Source: Sweltsa coloradensis
Lineage: Eukaryota; Arthropoda; Insecta; Plecoptera; Chloroperlidae
Direction: 5' to 3'
DNA length: 64,000 nucleotides
Assembly: GCA_024449915.1 (NCBI GenBank)
Contig: JAMZAV010003189.1
Coordinates: 117,031-181,030, forward strand
Shown here: positions 1 to 10,789 of the stretch, piece by piece
How the letters are laid out: every line of letters starts with the position of its first letter
Numbering within the stretch: the first letter of the stretch is position 1
Translations under genes and position numbers: made by a program
Notes under the pieces: model-generated
What the model saw: the letters and a program-made list of their open reading frames with translations, nothing else
Told to the model about the DNA's origin: nothing
The model's database searches: none

Positions 1-115
1 GAGCGCAGTCGAAATATAATTTCTCATGAAAATCGCAAATTTACGCTTTTTAAGTTTAGAAAACATACGCAAATCCAACAACGCGCCGGAAAAAGCATTT
101 GCGAAGCTTCCTAGT
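1..115 (-). mobile_element. Family A element, 5' end fragment (cut by window edge)
   Basis: Read on the minus strand it starts ACTAGGAAGCTTCGCAAA and runs through GCGTTGTTGGAT into the AT-rich 'TTTTCATGAGAAAT' body. It is nearly the same as 5442-5560 in the opposite orientation, so the two copies face each other across 5.3 kb. Only the outer end is visible, because the window begins inside it. Confidence 0.7.
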
Positions 116-543
116 TAGCACCATAGTTAGCACACGCCAGAACCTCTGAACCTCCTAGCGGGCTTTCCGGGAACCTCGAAACAAGCTAACTACATTTCTC
201 AGTTATTATGAAAATGTTACCCACATAGGTAACGAAACGTGGAAGTACGTACAATGTTTACTAGTGACGCGGCGAAAAATCCTATAAAATAAAAATCGTC
301 CTATTTGAAACCCAATAATTATCCAAAAGTTCAATAAAAGGCCTACTGTAAATATTATCACTGTTTTGGATCGGTTTGGTTATTTTTTATGTTTTAAATA
401 TTGATCTTTAAAATGTACACAGTTTAAATAGTAGGCCTGAAGCAGTTCTTGTCGGACTGGTGATATCCATTATGACGGATCTGTATCTCTCTCAACGACT
501 CACTGAGACTTGAACTTCGGCGAGTGTGTGGAGACATAGAGCA
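116..543. other. AT-rich stretch without recognised feature
   Basis: No coding signal, RNA gene or repeat shared with the rest of the window was seen. It holds one AGGCCT word in 'aaaggcctactg' and another in 'gtaggcctgaag', a word that recurs across the window. Confidence 0.5.
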
Positions 544-1168
544 CCTATACTCAAACCGTGGGTTACTTGGGGGTAAATAAAAATAAATTTTATTTAGAGT
601 CTACCCACTCAGTTATATAACTGATTTTCAGTGGGGGACTTTAAATCAAAGCGACCAAGCCAACCCTGCAGGCCCCGACGCAATCGACTGGCTTGCGGTC
701 AATGAATAATCCCTAGGAAATACTGGTAATTCAAATACCCTATTGAAGTAGTCAATAAAATCACACTCTTAAAACTACATTTTTATAAAATTCTTACTTG
801 AAATTTTGTTTAGCTGACAAATAGTACATTAACGAATCTACCACTTTTTTGGTATTTCTTGTTGCTCAATTTTTAGCCACTTTTATTTAATCCATCACGT
901 TGCAAAAATAAATGACTCGAAATTGAGCTACAAGAAAAACAAAAAGTGTTATATTTGTGAATGTATTATCTGTCTGCTTAACACAATTTTAAGTATATTT
1001 TTTACAAAAATAAAGTTTTTAAAAAGTGTGATTTTATTGACTACTTCAATATTTGAACAACCAGTATTTCCTAGGGGATTATTCATTGACTGCCAGCCAG
1101 AGCGGAAGTAATTAAAACAAGGGTCTCGTTAAGACTGCGACAAGTAACCCACGGGTTGGGTATAGTAT
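544..1168. repeat. Foldback (inverted-repeat) element joined to the satellite
   Basis: The arms at about 696-880 and 918-1108 are imperfect reverse complements: GAATAATCCCTAGGAAATAC at 700 faces GTATTTCCTAGGGGATTATT at 1066, and GTAGTCAATAAAATCACAC at 749 faces GTGTGATTTTATTGACTAC at 1026. The outermost arms (544-568, TATACTCAAACCGTGGGTTAC, and 1143-1165, GTAACCCACGGGTTGGGTATA) also pair. The left side carries an inserted SINE piece (583-690). The right outer arm runs straight into the first satellite monomer. This looks like a non-autonomous DNA element; no transposase remnant is visible. Confidence 0.7.
583..690 (-). mobile_element. tRNA-derived SINE family S1, 3'-end fragment
   Basis: It contains TTTAGAGTCTACCCACTCAG, the GTTATATAACTGATTTTCAG hairpin and CGACCAAGCCAACCCTGCAG. 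These are the 3' half of S1 in minus orientation, as in the full copies at 29188 and 29911. The tRNA-like head is absent. It lies inside the foldback element 544-1168. Confidence 0.75.
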
Positions 1169-4085
1169 CGCCTCCCTCAAGTAATATGACGTCATCCCTA
1201 CGGCCGCCATTGTTTATCACCGTCCCCACGCATATACGGACGACACTCTTGCTGATAAACAAAAGCAATGTTATGAATGCCATGCGTAGGACTCGTAACT
1301 CTCTTAAACTAGGGCAATGTGTGTATGTATGCTGTGGACTTCTTGAAGCCACGCCCGTTGTATCATATAGCATCGGGAGGAGAGTATAGTGTCGCGCCCC
1401 CCCAAGTATATATGACGTCATCCCTACGGCCGCCATTGTTTATCACCGTCCTACGCATATACGGACGACACTCGTGCAGATAAACAACGCATGTTATGAA
1501 TGCCGTGCGTAGGACTCGTAACTCTCTTCTACTAGGGCGATCTGTGTATGTATGCTGTGGACTTCTAGAAGCCACGCCCGTTGTATCATATAACATTGGG
1601 AGGAGAGTATAGTGTCGCGCCCCCTCAAGTATATATGACGTCATCCCTACGGCCGCCATTGTTTATCACCGTCCCTACGCATATACGGACGACACTCGTG
1701 CAGATAAACAACGCATGTTATGAATGTCGTGCGTAGGACTCGTAACTCTCTTCTACTAGGGCGATGTGTGTATGTATGCTGTGGACTTCTAGAAGCCACG
1801 CCCGTTGTATCATATAACATTGGGAGGAGGGGATAGTGTCGCGCCCCCTCAAGTATATATGACGTCATCCCTACGGCCGCCATTGTTTATCACCGTCCCT
1901 ACGCATATACGGACGACACTCGTGCAGATAAACAACGCATGTTATGAATGCCATGCGTTGGTCTCGTAACTCTCTTCTACTAGGCCGATGTGTGTATGTA
2001 TGCTGTGGACTTCTAGAAGCCACGCCCGTTGTATCATATAACATTGGGAGGAGAGTATAGTGTCGCGCCCCCTCAAGTATATATGACGTCATCCCTACGG
2101 CCGCCATTGTTTATCACCGTCCCTACGCATATACGGACGACACTCGTGCAGATAAACAACGCATGTTATGAATGCCGTGCGTAGGACTCGTAACTCTCTT
2201 CTACTAGGGCGACTGTGTATGTATGCTGTGGACTTCTAGAAGCCACGCCCGTTGTATCATATAACATTGGGAGGAGAGTATAGTGTCGCGCCCCCTCAAG
2301 TATATATGACGTCATCCCTACGGCCGCCATTGTTTATCACCGTCCCTACGCATATACGGACGACACTCGTGCAGATAAAACAACGCATGTTATGAATGTC
2401 GTGCGTAGGACTCGTAAACTCTCTTCTACTAGGGCGACTGTGTATGTATGCTGTGGACTTCTGAAAGCCACGCCCGTTGTATCATATAACATTGGGAGGA
2501 GAGTATAGTGTCGCGCCCCCTCAAGTATATATGACGTCATCCCTACGGCCGCCATTGTTTATCACCGTCCCTACGCATATACGGACGACACTCGTGCAGA
2601 TAAACAACGCATGTTATGAATGCCATGCGTAGGACTCGTAACTCTCTTCTACTAGGGCGATGTGTGTATGTATGTATGCTGTGGACTTCTGAAAGCCACG
2701 CCCGTTGTATCATATAACATTGGGAGGAGAGTATAGTGTCCCCGCTCCCTCAAGTATATATGACGTCATCCCTACGGCCGCCATTGTTTATCACCGTCCC
2801 TACGCATATACGGGACGACACTCGTGGGAGATAAACAACGCATGTTATGAATGCCGTGCGTAGGACTCGTAACTCTCTTCTACTAGGGCGATGTGTGTAT
2901 GTATGTATGCTGTGGACTTCTAGAAAGCCACGCCCGTTGTATCATATAACATTGGGAGGAGAGTATAGTGTCGCGCCCCCTCAAGTATATATGACGTCAT
3001 CCCTACGGCCGCCATTGTTTATCACCGTCCCTACGCATATACGGACGACACTCGTGCAGATAAACAACGCATGTTATGAATGCCATGCGTTGGTCTCGTA
3101 ACTCTCTTCTACTAGGCCGATGTGTGTATGTATGCTGTGGACTTCTAGAAGCCACGCCCGTTGTATCATATAACATTGGGAGGAGAGTATAGTGTCGCGC
3201 TCCCTCAAGTATATATGACGTCATCCCTACGGCCGCCATTGTTTATCACCGTCCCTACGCATATACGGACGACACTCGTGCAGATAAACAACGCATGTTA
3301 TGAATGTCGTGCGTAGGACTCGTAACTCTCTTCTACTAGGGCGATGTGTGTATGTATGCTGTGGACTTCTAGAAGCCACGCCCGTTGTATCATATAACAT
3401 TGGGAGGAGAGTATAGTGTCGCGCCCCCTCAAGTGTATATGACGTCATCCCTACGGCCGCCATTGTTTATCACCGTCCCTACGCATATACGGACGACACT
3501 CGTGCAGATAAACAACGCATGTTATGAATGTCGTGCGTAGGACTCGTAACTCTCTTCTACTAGGGCGATGTGTGTATGTATGCTGTGGACTTCTAGAAGC
3601 CACGCCCGTTGTATCATATAACATTGGGAGGAGAGTATAGTGTCGCGCCCCCTCAAGTGTATATGACGTCATCCCTACGGCCGCCATTGTTTATCACCGT
3701 CCCTACGCATATACGGACGACACTCGTGCAGATAAACAACGCATGTTATGAATGCCGTGCGTAGGACTCGTAACCCTCTTCTACTAGGGCGATGTGTGTA
3801 TGTATGCTGTGGACTTCTAGAAGCCACGCCCGTTGTATCATATAACATTGGGAGGAGAGTATAGTGTCGCGCCCCCTCAAGTGTATATGACGTCATCCCT
3901 ACGGCCGCCATTGTTTATCACCGTCCCTACGCATATACGGACGACACTCGTGCAGATAAACAACGCATGTTATGAATGCCATGCGTAGGGCTCGTAACTC
4001 TCTTCTACTAGGGCGATGTGTGTATGTATGCTGTGGACTTCTAGAAGCCACGCCCGTTGTATCATATACCATTGGGAGGAGAGGG
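1156..4085. repeat. 224-bp tandem satellite, 13 monomers
   Basis: TATGACGTCATCCCTACGG recurs 13 times, at about 1187, 1412, 1635, 1859, 2083, 2307, 2531, 2760, 2991, 3215, 3439, 3663 and 3887. Spacing is about 224 bp, or 229-231 bp where the TATG microsatellite inside the monomer gained a unit. Each monomer holds a palindromic CRE-like TGACGTCA, a TTCTAGAA palindrome and CCACGCCCG. The first monomer is the most diverged. Monomers near 1871-2107 and 3003-3239 share the same private variants (GCGTTGGTC, TAGGCCGATG). The repeated 78-residue minus-strand reading frames are a by-product of the periodicity: 224 is not a multiple of three and the frame does not continue between units. Confidence 0.95.
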
Positions 4086-4183
4086 TAGCAAAGCAAAAAA
4101 CACTCACCGTTTCGCAAAACTTGTCATGATTGTACGTAAAAATTGCGTTTTGTGAATAGATGCTACAAAGCGCTGTCTTTCAC

Positions 4184-4836
4184 TTAAAGGGGCTATTACC
4201 CCAAAAAATTATTTTTTATCAATTAATCTATAGCTAAATAATACACTTAAATGACTGTTTGAAAAATTATATCTTGTAACGGTGATTTTACACGAATTTG
4301 TCAATTTTTTGAAACCAGAAAATAGCGAAAATTGGTGTTTTTAGAAATTTCTAAAATCAGCTTTAATCTGCTTCTTTTTTGTGCCACATATAGATACAAA
4401 AGCATCATACTAATCTAAAATAGCCCTTTATAACGTCGTGTCTTGAAACTGTGCACAAATATACACGCAAACACGCAAAAATACGCATTCCAAAATCACA
4501 CCCCTTCTTTTTAATCAGCATAATATTATTGACCGAAACACTTGCCCAAATTACAAAACAAAATATAGAGGATTTAAAGAAAAGGCTGTAGAGTACTTCA
4601 ATAATGGCCAGTATTTTTTCGGATCCAAATCCTCCAAGGTCACGGGGCATAAAGATCGTCCCCATGTTATTTCTATGGGAGATTTTTTTGCTGATGGGAC
4701 CTAGCTGGAAAAATACCAAGTTTGACATTTTTTTGGGGTAAATGGTGGACCCAATAATTTTTCTGTTAATTTCTTAATTCATAACTAGTTAGCCTGAATG
4801 ATTTTTTTTTAGTTTAGTGGGTAAATACCCCTTTAA
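4184..4836 (-). mobile_element. piggyBac-like MITE, copy 1
   Basis: TTAA flanks both ends, and the termini are inverted repeats: AGGGGCTATTACCCC at the left against GGGTAAATACCCCT at the right. The body is AT-rich and matches copies at 17138 and 44267 (for example AGGATTTGGATCC, GGGACCTAGCT and TTTCTATGGGAGATTTTT against their reverse complements). A TTAA target duplication with a short AGGGG/CCCCT terminus is the hallmark of piggyBac-type transposition. No transposase is present, so it must have been mobilised in trans. A 107-codon minus frame inside it is not supported as a gene. Confidence 0.85.
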
Positions 4837-5441
4837 AACTACAGGTTTCAAGTCCTATTTTATTTCATCTTACTGAGTATCGAAAATTTGTTTACACACA
4901 TCTATATTGTGTTGATATTATTTCAACCTTGATGATCAAATTTCAAATTAAAAAAATCTGAAAAAGTTCATACATACATAAGGTTTTGAAATCAGCCAAA
5001 AAATACAGGCACCTCTAGTCATGATATGTACAGTATAATCTTGATTTTCCATTATGTATTACGTTTTATTTTTGTAGCCTTTTTAATTTTTTACTCTTGT
5101 GATTTTATATGTCCTCGTGTAAATATATTTTGCAATTTGTTATAAGTTGAATTTATTAATTCTTACGTACTTTCTATGTGTTGTCCCGAGTAATTTTATA
5201 TCTATTTTGTTGTTCAGGAAAAATTCCCATAAGTGTACTTGGTAATATACAAACAATTCTGAACGTTTTCCGATAAACCAAATCGAGAAATAAACCCTTG
5301 TTCAACTTGCGTTAGGTAATGGTATTATGATTAATGTTTGGTTGAAAAGTTTAAACGAAGGCGATTCATTAAAGTTTTGTTTCAGACATTCAGATCTATA
5401 ATGCACCAACAATATTATGCAATATGTAATAAATTATAGAA
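4837..5441. other. AT-rich stretch without recognised feature
   Basis: About 600 bp of AT-rich sequence. No shared repeat, RNA gene or convincing reading frame was recognised. Confidence 0.5.
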
Positions 5442-5905
5442 ACTAGGAAGCTTCGCAAACGCTTTTTCAGGCGCGTTGTTGGATGAGCATAGGCTAATTT
5501 TTTAAACACAAAAAAGCATAAAATTGCGATTTTCATGAGAAATAATTTTTTTTATTGCGCTCAAATTTCACACGAATATATCAATTCATTAAATTAAGGT
5601 TCTGTGAAAAAAATCATTACAATCGAATAAAGAATGTAGGTGTTATACGTCTAAGAAAATTTTTAAAAATCGAAAAAAAATTTTTATGAGAAATAATTTT
5701 TCGATTGCACTCAAAAAGGTGGAAGTTCTAAGTTCAGAGATTTCGAAGGCCCCCAAAAAATTTCATCGCAAATTGGAGACGCGGTTTAGCCGGAACCGTG
5801 TTAACAGATACACAAAGATACAAAAAAAAGAAGAAGAAAAAAAAACATTCCGGATTTTTTTCTCCAGTGTACAGTGTAGTGTAATGGAATCTTCGCTTCG
5901 CTACT
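5442..5905 (+). mobile_element. Family A element, copy A1 (3' end truncated)
   Basis: It starts ACTAGGAAGCTTCGCAAACG, followed by GCGTTGTTGGATGAGC. The body has GAGAAATAATTTTTCGATTG blocks, AAGTTCAGAGATTTCGAAGG, a purine tract (AAAAAAAAGAAGAAG) and CATTCCGGATTTTTTTCTCC. It ends in GGAATCTTCGCTTCGCTAC and then leaves the family consensus, lacking the closing GCTCATCCAA word seen at 28340 and 54853. Confidence 0.8.
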
Positions 5906-6059
5906 ACCCCGCAACTACTAGCCAACTAGACTACCGAGACGGTAACATTTTAACTTCTAAATTGTAGTTGCATAATAGATCTGAATGGATGGCACAGTAC
6001 TGCAACGAATCTTTTACCTTTAAACTGACCAAACAAACATGATTAATTATTGAGTTTTG

Positions 6060-6400
6060 TAGGCTTTCACGACCCGTCAATAACTTCTGTATGTTCCTTG
6101 GTCTGTTGCGTCGTGTCGATGATGAGGCACTGCTCGACGTTACGCCACCCACGATGGTGGCATCTTCAAGACTGATGAATGATGATGCATGTTGTATTTA
6201 TACCTATTGATATAGCCAAAAATCCAACTGATTCAACCACATTTAATTGTCTACTGCTAGCAGTATTGATACAGCCTGCATCATTCATAATCATCTCATC
6301 AGTCTTGAAGATGCCACCAACATGGGTGGCGAAACGTCGATCAGTGCCTCATCATCGACACGACGCAACAGCCCAATGATCACACAGGAGGCATTATTAA
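6060..6400. repeat. Foldback with hammerhead-like hairpin
   Basis: Inverted arms lie at about 6092-6185 and 6296-6392. TGTCGATGATGAGGCACTGC is mirrored by GTGCCTCATCATCGACAC. The right arm carries TTGAAGA (6305-6311), a perfect six-base stem GCCACC/GGTGGC (6313-6330) and GAAAC. The left arm has the same hairpin with GTAA in place of GAAA. The unit resembles a small non-autonomous element; no protein is encoded. Confidence 0.7.
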
Positions 6401-6524
6401 TTATTATTAACGCAGGAACGATCGAGGTCTATTGAATTGTATCGAATATTAACAATTCTACCTACGGGAGTGTTTCCCCGACAAACCAAATCGTGAAACA
6501 ATAATATGTAAGCTATTACTTTAC

Positions 6525-6605
6525 TGGCTTGGTGGTCAAGTAGCCTGGCAAGCTGGAGAACCGAGTTCGATTCCCAATCGAGCATGGGTTATTTAATTTC
6601 TGAAA
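6525..6605 (+). mobile_element. tRNA-like SINE head
   Basis: GGCTTGGTGGTCAAGTAGCC resembles a pol III A box. It is followed after about 35 bp by a B box, GAGTTCGATTCCC, and then AATTTCTGAAATGTATTTAA, the tail type seen after other tRNA-like units here. The cloverleaf is imperfect, so I read it as a SINE relic and not a tRNA gene. Confidence 0.6.
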
Positions 6606-7800
6606 TGTATTTAACATTACAAAGAGAACGGGAAAATCCATATAACAACATTACAAACAAATCAAATCTATTTGTTTATTTGCCTTTTCCTTAAGTCTCG
6701 AGAACTGTTCTGGTCATCCGTGTATAATAGCCATCATTAATTCAATTTCCTCTTTGAAGCACCCTAGCTATTCAAAAGCCAGCACCTTTGATAGCCAATA
6801 CCCTCCTACCCCCTTCTGAAACCAAAGCCAAGAGCTATACCCGCGTTCGTATAATTATTCTGTGTCTTCCTGGTTGTTTTTCTTAGGGATTTATTGGGTC
6901 GAGGGTAACCGCTATCCTTGTTAATATTACCAGCATTGGAAGCTAGACTGGCCCTTTATCAAAGATCGCTTTATCAGTTCTCAAGGTACAGTACGAGGGG
7001 AGAGACATTGTGCGCCGCGGGTATTGTAGGGTACAGTCCACTGTTTGTTCACTTTAACCTGAGTCCGGCGTTTTGTGGGTTCAAAGAGCGCAGGCTGTGG
7101 TGGTCGGATTGTAAACGTATCACAGTTTGACAGCTGAAGTGGACTCCGCAGAGCAGTAAAGTACAGTCACGTCCAGTGCGACCTTGGCCCTATATCCTGT
7201 ATGGGGATGATATTGATGGAGCGAGTGAAATTGAAACGTTGGTCTTGCGCGGCATTATAGTAATATAGGCGCAGCAAGAAGAGTAAACCACTAAACCCAG
7301 GCCTACATACAAGTGGTTTCGAAACTCGGGAGGTTGCAACCAACTTGCATCGGATGTGATTGCACTTTGTTTTTACGGATAGGCTCATCCTTCCCGTCAA
7401 ATTCGGACGGGTTTACAAAATTTTCAAATAGAGCAGGTGACATCCTAGTTTCTTTGAACCCTAAAACGCCGGGCTCAGGATATGGTGAGACAAACAGTAG
7501 TGGTTAGATACTGTCCATGCAGTATGAATTCGATGGTACTGCCCATGTTTAGAAGACACGGGCCATATAGTGGGAAGCCAAAGAATTTTCACGCTGTATA
7601 GAACAGTCCTAAATACATTTACCAATCTCGTTTCAATAGAACACGTGCAATACTTACTATAGTATAGTCTATTAACAAATAGGCCTAGAACTCTATTTAG
7701 GCCTATGTAATTTTGTACTAATTCTGTTCAAACGTGAAGTAAAAGTAGGCCCTATATGAGTACCGAACAAAAAATGTCAATACATAGTCAAACAAGTATT
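6606..7800. other. Non-repetitive stretch, no gene recognised
   Basis: Mixed-composition sequence, somewhat more GC-rich than its surroundings. It has short reading frames only (77 codons at most) and none shows domain motifs or codon-like patterning. The AGGCCT word occurs several times (for example 7680-7705). Confidence 0.4.
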
Positions 7801-7806
7801 ATCTAC

Positions 7807-7860
7807 TAGGAAAACGTCATTGTTAGACGAGTCAACGAACCATGGGGGGGGGGGGGCACC
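7807..7860 (+). repeat. Family C-like 5' terminus fragment and G tract
   Basis: ACTAGGAAAACGTCATTG followed by TTAGACGAGTCAACGA matches the start of the family C element at 55395. It is followed by a 14-G run (about 7843-7857), after which a truncated family B copy begins. The G run sits exactly where the A-rich tract and 3' end of the B element would be. Confidence 0.6.
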
Positions 7861-8422
7861 CCATCGAGTTGAAATTTTGACCATCCGCAAGCTTCGTTCT
7901 CGATTGAATGCCATTAGTTTTGTGGAAAAAATCGTTTCAAAAAGTTGAAAAATTAAATTAAAGTTTTTTTCAAACTAAACGGCGACAAAATCTGAGATAG
8001 CAAATCATTCAGAATGTCCGTCCGGTCACGAATATGTTAATTTTATTTTGATCGATAAGTTGTGTAGATGGAAATTACATTATAACAAAAGTAACGTTGC
8101 CATGGCAACGAAAAGACGCGCGAAGTTCTAATGCACTGCCACCTAGAAGTAATCAAAATACTTCGAGGAAGCAGTCTATTATTTGTCAACAAAGAGTTTA
8201 AATAGTTTTCCCGAGGAGTCAAGGTCCTCTAGATGGTGGTGGATTTTATCCACAAAGTAAAGGTTTACACACGGGTTTACCCAAATACCTTGGCAATAAT
8301 AAATAATACTGGAAACGCGAACGTCGTAAATTTTAAAATTTAAAAAAATGTGCAATGTGGGTCTAGCTATAGCACGTGCTCGCTTATCAACGTGTCCAAC
8401 TGAGCGTTTTCTAGTTTACCAC
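7858..8422 (-). mobile_element. Family B element, copy B1 (3' truncated)
   Basis: On the plus strand it reads from GAGTTGAAATTTTGACCATC through GTCCGTCCGGTCACGAATAT, GTTGCCATGGCAACG and CTCTAGATGGTGGTGGATTT. It continues to GCACGTGCTCGCTTATCAAC and ends GAGCGTTTTCTAGT, the reverse of the ACTAGGAAACGCTC start. The oligo-A tract and GCTTCGC end are missing. Confidence 0.85.
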
Positions 8423-8504
8423 CACGTGTGCTACACTTTTAAAAAATACCACAACAATTATACCTCTCTCTCCACGTAATGTAAATAATAAAATCAAATC
8501 AAGG

Positions 8505-8640
8505 ACCCGGCACCTCCACCAACAATGCTATTCTTATGGAGCTAAAAATTTTCTCGCTCTACCCGGCACCTCCACCAACAATGCTATTCTTATGGAGTTA
8601 AAAATGTTTTAGGTCAACCCGGTACCTCTACCAAATCTCA
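8505..8640 (+). repeat. Three ~56-bp tandem copies carrying the CCGGCACCTCCACCA motif
   Basis: ACCCGGCACCTCCACCAA is followed by CAATGCTATTCTTATGGAG at 8505 and again at 8561. A more diverged copy starts at 8617 (ACCCGGTACCTCTACCAA). The same core motif recurs at six other sites (14165, 14195, 24052, 25927, 45841, 56519). Confidence 0.8.
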
Positions 8641-8783
8641 TAACATTGTTATTCGAATTATTTGTTTATTACATAATGTGGTGAATTTTACTTCATTATA
8701 ATATAATATGGACTGTGATGTGCATTTAATTCCCCAACAAATAACTTGGCATAACGTGACCCTTTTCAGTTATTTTTTATTTA

Positions 8784-9232
8784 TTAAGCGAGCGAAGCGA
8801 GCGTTTCCATTTGACTCTACCGGAAAAATAGTCACTGTTTTTTTTTTTTTTGTATGTCTCGCCATAACGTTCGAACGGAGGCTCGGATCGAGTTGAAATT
8901 TTGACCATCCGCAAGCTTCGTTCCCGATTGAATGCCATTAGTTTTGTGGCAAAATCGTTCAAAAAGTTAAAAAGTTACATTAAAGTTATTCGAAAGTTTT
9001 TTTTTCAAACTAAACGGCGACAAAATCTGAGGTGGCCAAATCATTTAGAATGTCCGTCCGGTCACGAATATGTTAATTTTTGTTTTATCCGATAAGTAGT
9101 GTAGATGGAAATTACATTATAACTAAAGTAACGTTACCATGGCAACGTAAAGTCGCACGAGAATTTTGGGCACTATGCACTGCCACCTAGAAGTAATCAA
9201 AATACAATCGAGGAAGCAGTGTATTATTTGTT
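8784..9232 (-). mobile_element. Family B element, copy B2 (5' part replaced by B3)
   Basis: It starts with TTAAGCGAGCGAAGCGAGCG, the reverse of the B 3' end. Then come a T run (reverse of the A-rich tract), TCGCCATAACGTTCGAACGG and the B body as far as GAGGAAGCAGTGTATTATTT. It breaks at 9233, where an opposite-strand copy starts with ACTAGGAAACG. Confidence 0.85.
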
Positions 9233-9583
9233 ACTAGGAAACGCTCAGTTGGACGCGTTGATAAGCGAGCACGTGCTATAGCTAGACCCACATTGCACAT
9301 TTTTTTTAAATTTTAAAATTTGCAACGTTCGCTGTCCACAGGGCCATGTGTCCAATAGTATTTAGTATGGACAAGGTATTTGGGGTAAACCCGTATGTAA
9401 ACCTGTACGTTGTGGATAAAATCCACCGCCATCTAGAGGACCTTGACTCCCTGGGAAAACTGTTTAAACTCTCTGGTGACAAATAATAGACTGCTTCCTC
9501 GAAAGTATTTTGATTACTTCTAGGTGGCAGTGCATTAGAAACTTCGCGCGTCTTTTCGTTGCCATGGTAACGTTACTTTTGTT
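9233..9583 (+). mobile_element. Family B element, copy B3 (5' half)
   Basis: It starts ACTAGGAAACGCTCAGTTGG, then GATAAGCGAGCACGTGCTAT. It runs through CCGCCATCTAGAGGACCTTG and GCCATGGTAACGTTACTTTT, where the next copy begins at the word TTACTAGG. This is the same breakpoint word as at the B2/B3 junction. Confidence 0.85.
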
Positions 9584-10290
9584 ACTAGGAAACGCTCAGT
9601 TGGACGTTTTGATAAGCGAGCACGTGCTATAGCTAGACCCACATTGCACCTTTTTTTAAATTTTTAAATTTGCTACGTTCGCTGTCCACAGGGCCATGTA
9701 TCCAAAATTATTTATTATTGCCAAGGTATTTGGGTATAAACCCGTTTGTAATCCTTTACTTTGTGGATAAAATCCACCGCCATCTAGAGAACCTGACTCC
9801 TTGGGACTCTTTGTTGACAAATAATAGACTGCTTCCTCGAAAGTATTTTGATTACTTCTAGGTGGCAGTGCATTAGAAACTTCGCGCGTCTTTTCGTTGC
9901 CATGGCAACGTTACTTTTGTTATAATGTAATTTCCATCTACACTACTTATCGGATCAAAATAAAATTAACATATTCGTGACCGGACGGACATTCTAAATG
10001 ATTTGGCTATCTCAGATTTTGTCGCCGTTTAGTTTGAAAAAAAAAACTTTCGATTAACTTTTATGTAACTTTTTAACTTTTTGAACGATTTTGCCACAAA
10101 ACTAATGGCATTCAATCGAGAACGAAGCTTGCGGATGGTCAAAATTTCAACTCGATCCGAGCCTCCGTTCGAACGTTATGGCGAGACATACAAACAAAAA
10201 AAAACAAAAAAAACAAAAAAACAAAAAAACAAAACGAGTGACAAATTTTTCCGGCAGAGTCAAATGGAAACGCTCGCTTCGCTCGCTTAA
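9584..10290 (+). mobile_element. Family B element, copy B4 (full length)
   Basis: Full-length copy of about 707 bp. It has the ACTAGGAAACGCTCAG start, GATAAGCGAGCACG, GTTGCCATGGCAACG, CCGGACGGACATTCTAAATG, an A-rich tract (AAACAAAAAAAACAAAA) and CCGGCAGAGTCAAATGGAAA. It ends CGCTCGCTTCGCTCGCTTAA. The short frame across the 3' part has no counterpart outside this repeat family. Confidence 0.9.
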
Positions 10291-10678
10291 TAATGTAATT
10301 TCCATCTACACTACTTATCGGATCAAAATAAAATTAGCATATTCGTGACCGGACGGACATTCTAAATGATTTGGCTATCTCAGATTTTGTCGCCGTTTAG
10401 TTTGAAAAAAAAACTTTCGATTAACTTTAATGTAACTTTTTAACTTTTTGAACGATTTTGCTACAAAACTAATGGCATTCAATCGAGAACGAAGCTTGCG
10501 GATGGTCCAAATTTGAACTCGATCCGAGCCTCCGTTCGAACGTTATGGCGAGACATACAAAACAAACAAACAAACAAACAAACAAACAAACAAACAAACA
10601 AACAAAAAAAAACAAAAAAAAACCAGTGACAATTTTTTCCGGCAGAGTCAAATGGAAACGCTCGCTTCGCTCGCTTAA
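10291..10678 (+). mobile_element. Family B element, copy B5 (3' half)
   Basis: It abuts B4 directly and begins internally at TAATGTAATTTCCATCTACA. It contains a (CAAA)n tract at 10561-10607 and ends GCTCGCTTCGCTCGCTTAA. The 3' halves of B4 and B5 differ by only a few bases plus the tract length. Confidence 0.9.
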
Positions 10679-10789
10679 AAAGAGTTTAAATAGTTTTCCC
10701 AAAGAAATGATGCCAAGGTCCTCTAGATGGCGGTGGATTTAATCCACAAAGTAAAACCCAAATACCTTGGCAGTAATAAACTAGGAAAC
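10679..10789 (-). mobile_element. Family B element, internal fragment B6
   Basis: This is the reverse complement of the middle of B: AGTTTAAATAGTTTTCCC, CCTCTAGATGGCGGTGGATT, then CAAATACCTTGGCAGTAATA. It fills the gap between the B5 end and the B7 start. Confidence 0.85.

Noticed and set aside
1083..4117. Series of 72-117-codon minus-strand frames beginning MAAVGMTSY
   Set aside because: They repeat with the 224-bp satellite, change frame between monomers and have no domain; they are by-products of a tandem repeat.
4405..4728. 107-codon minus-strand frame
   Set aside because: It lies inside the piggyBac-like MITE; the other two copies do not keep it open.
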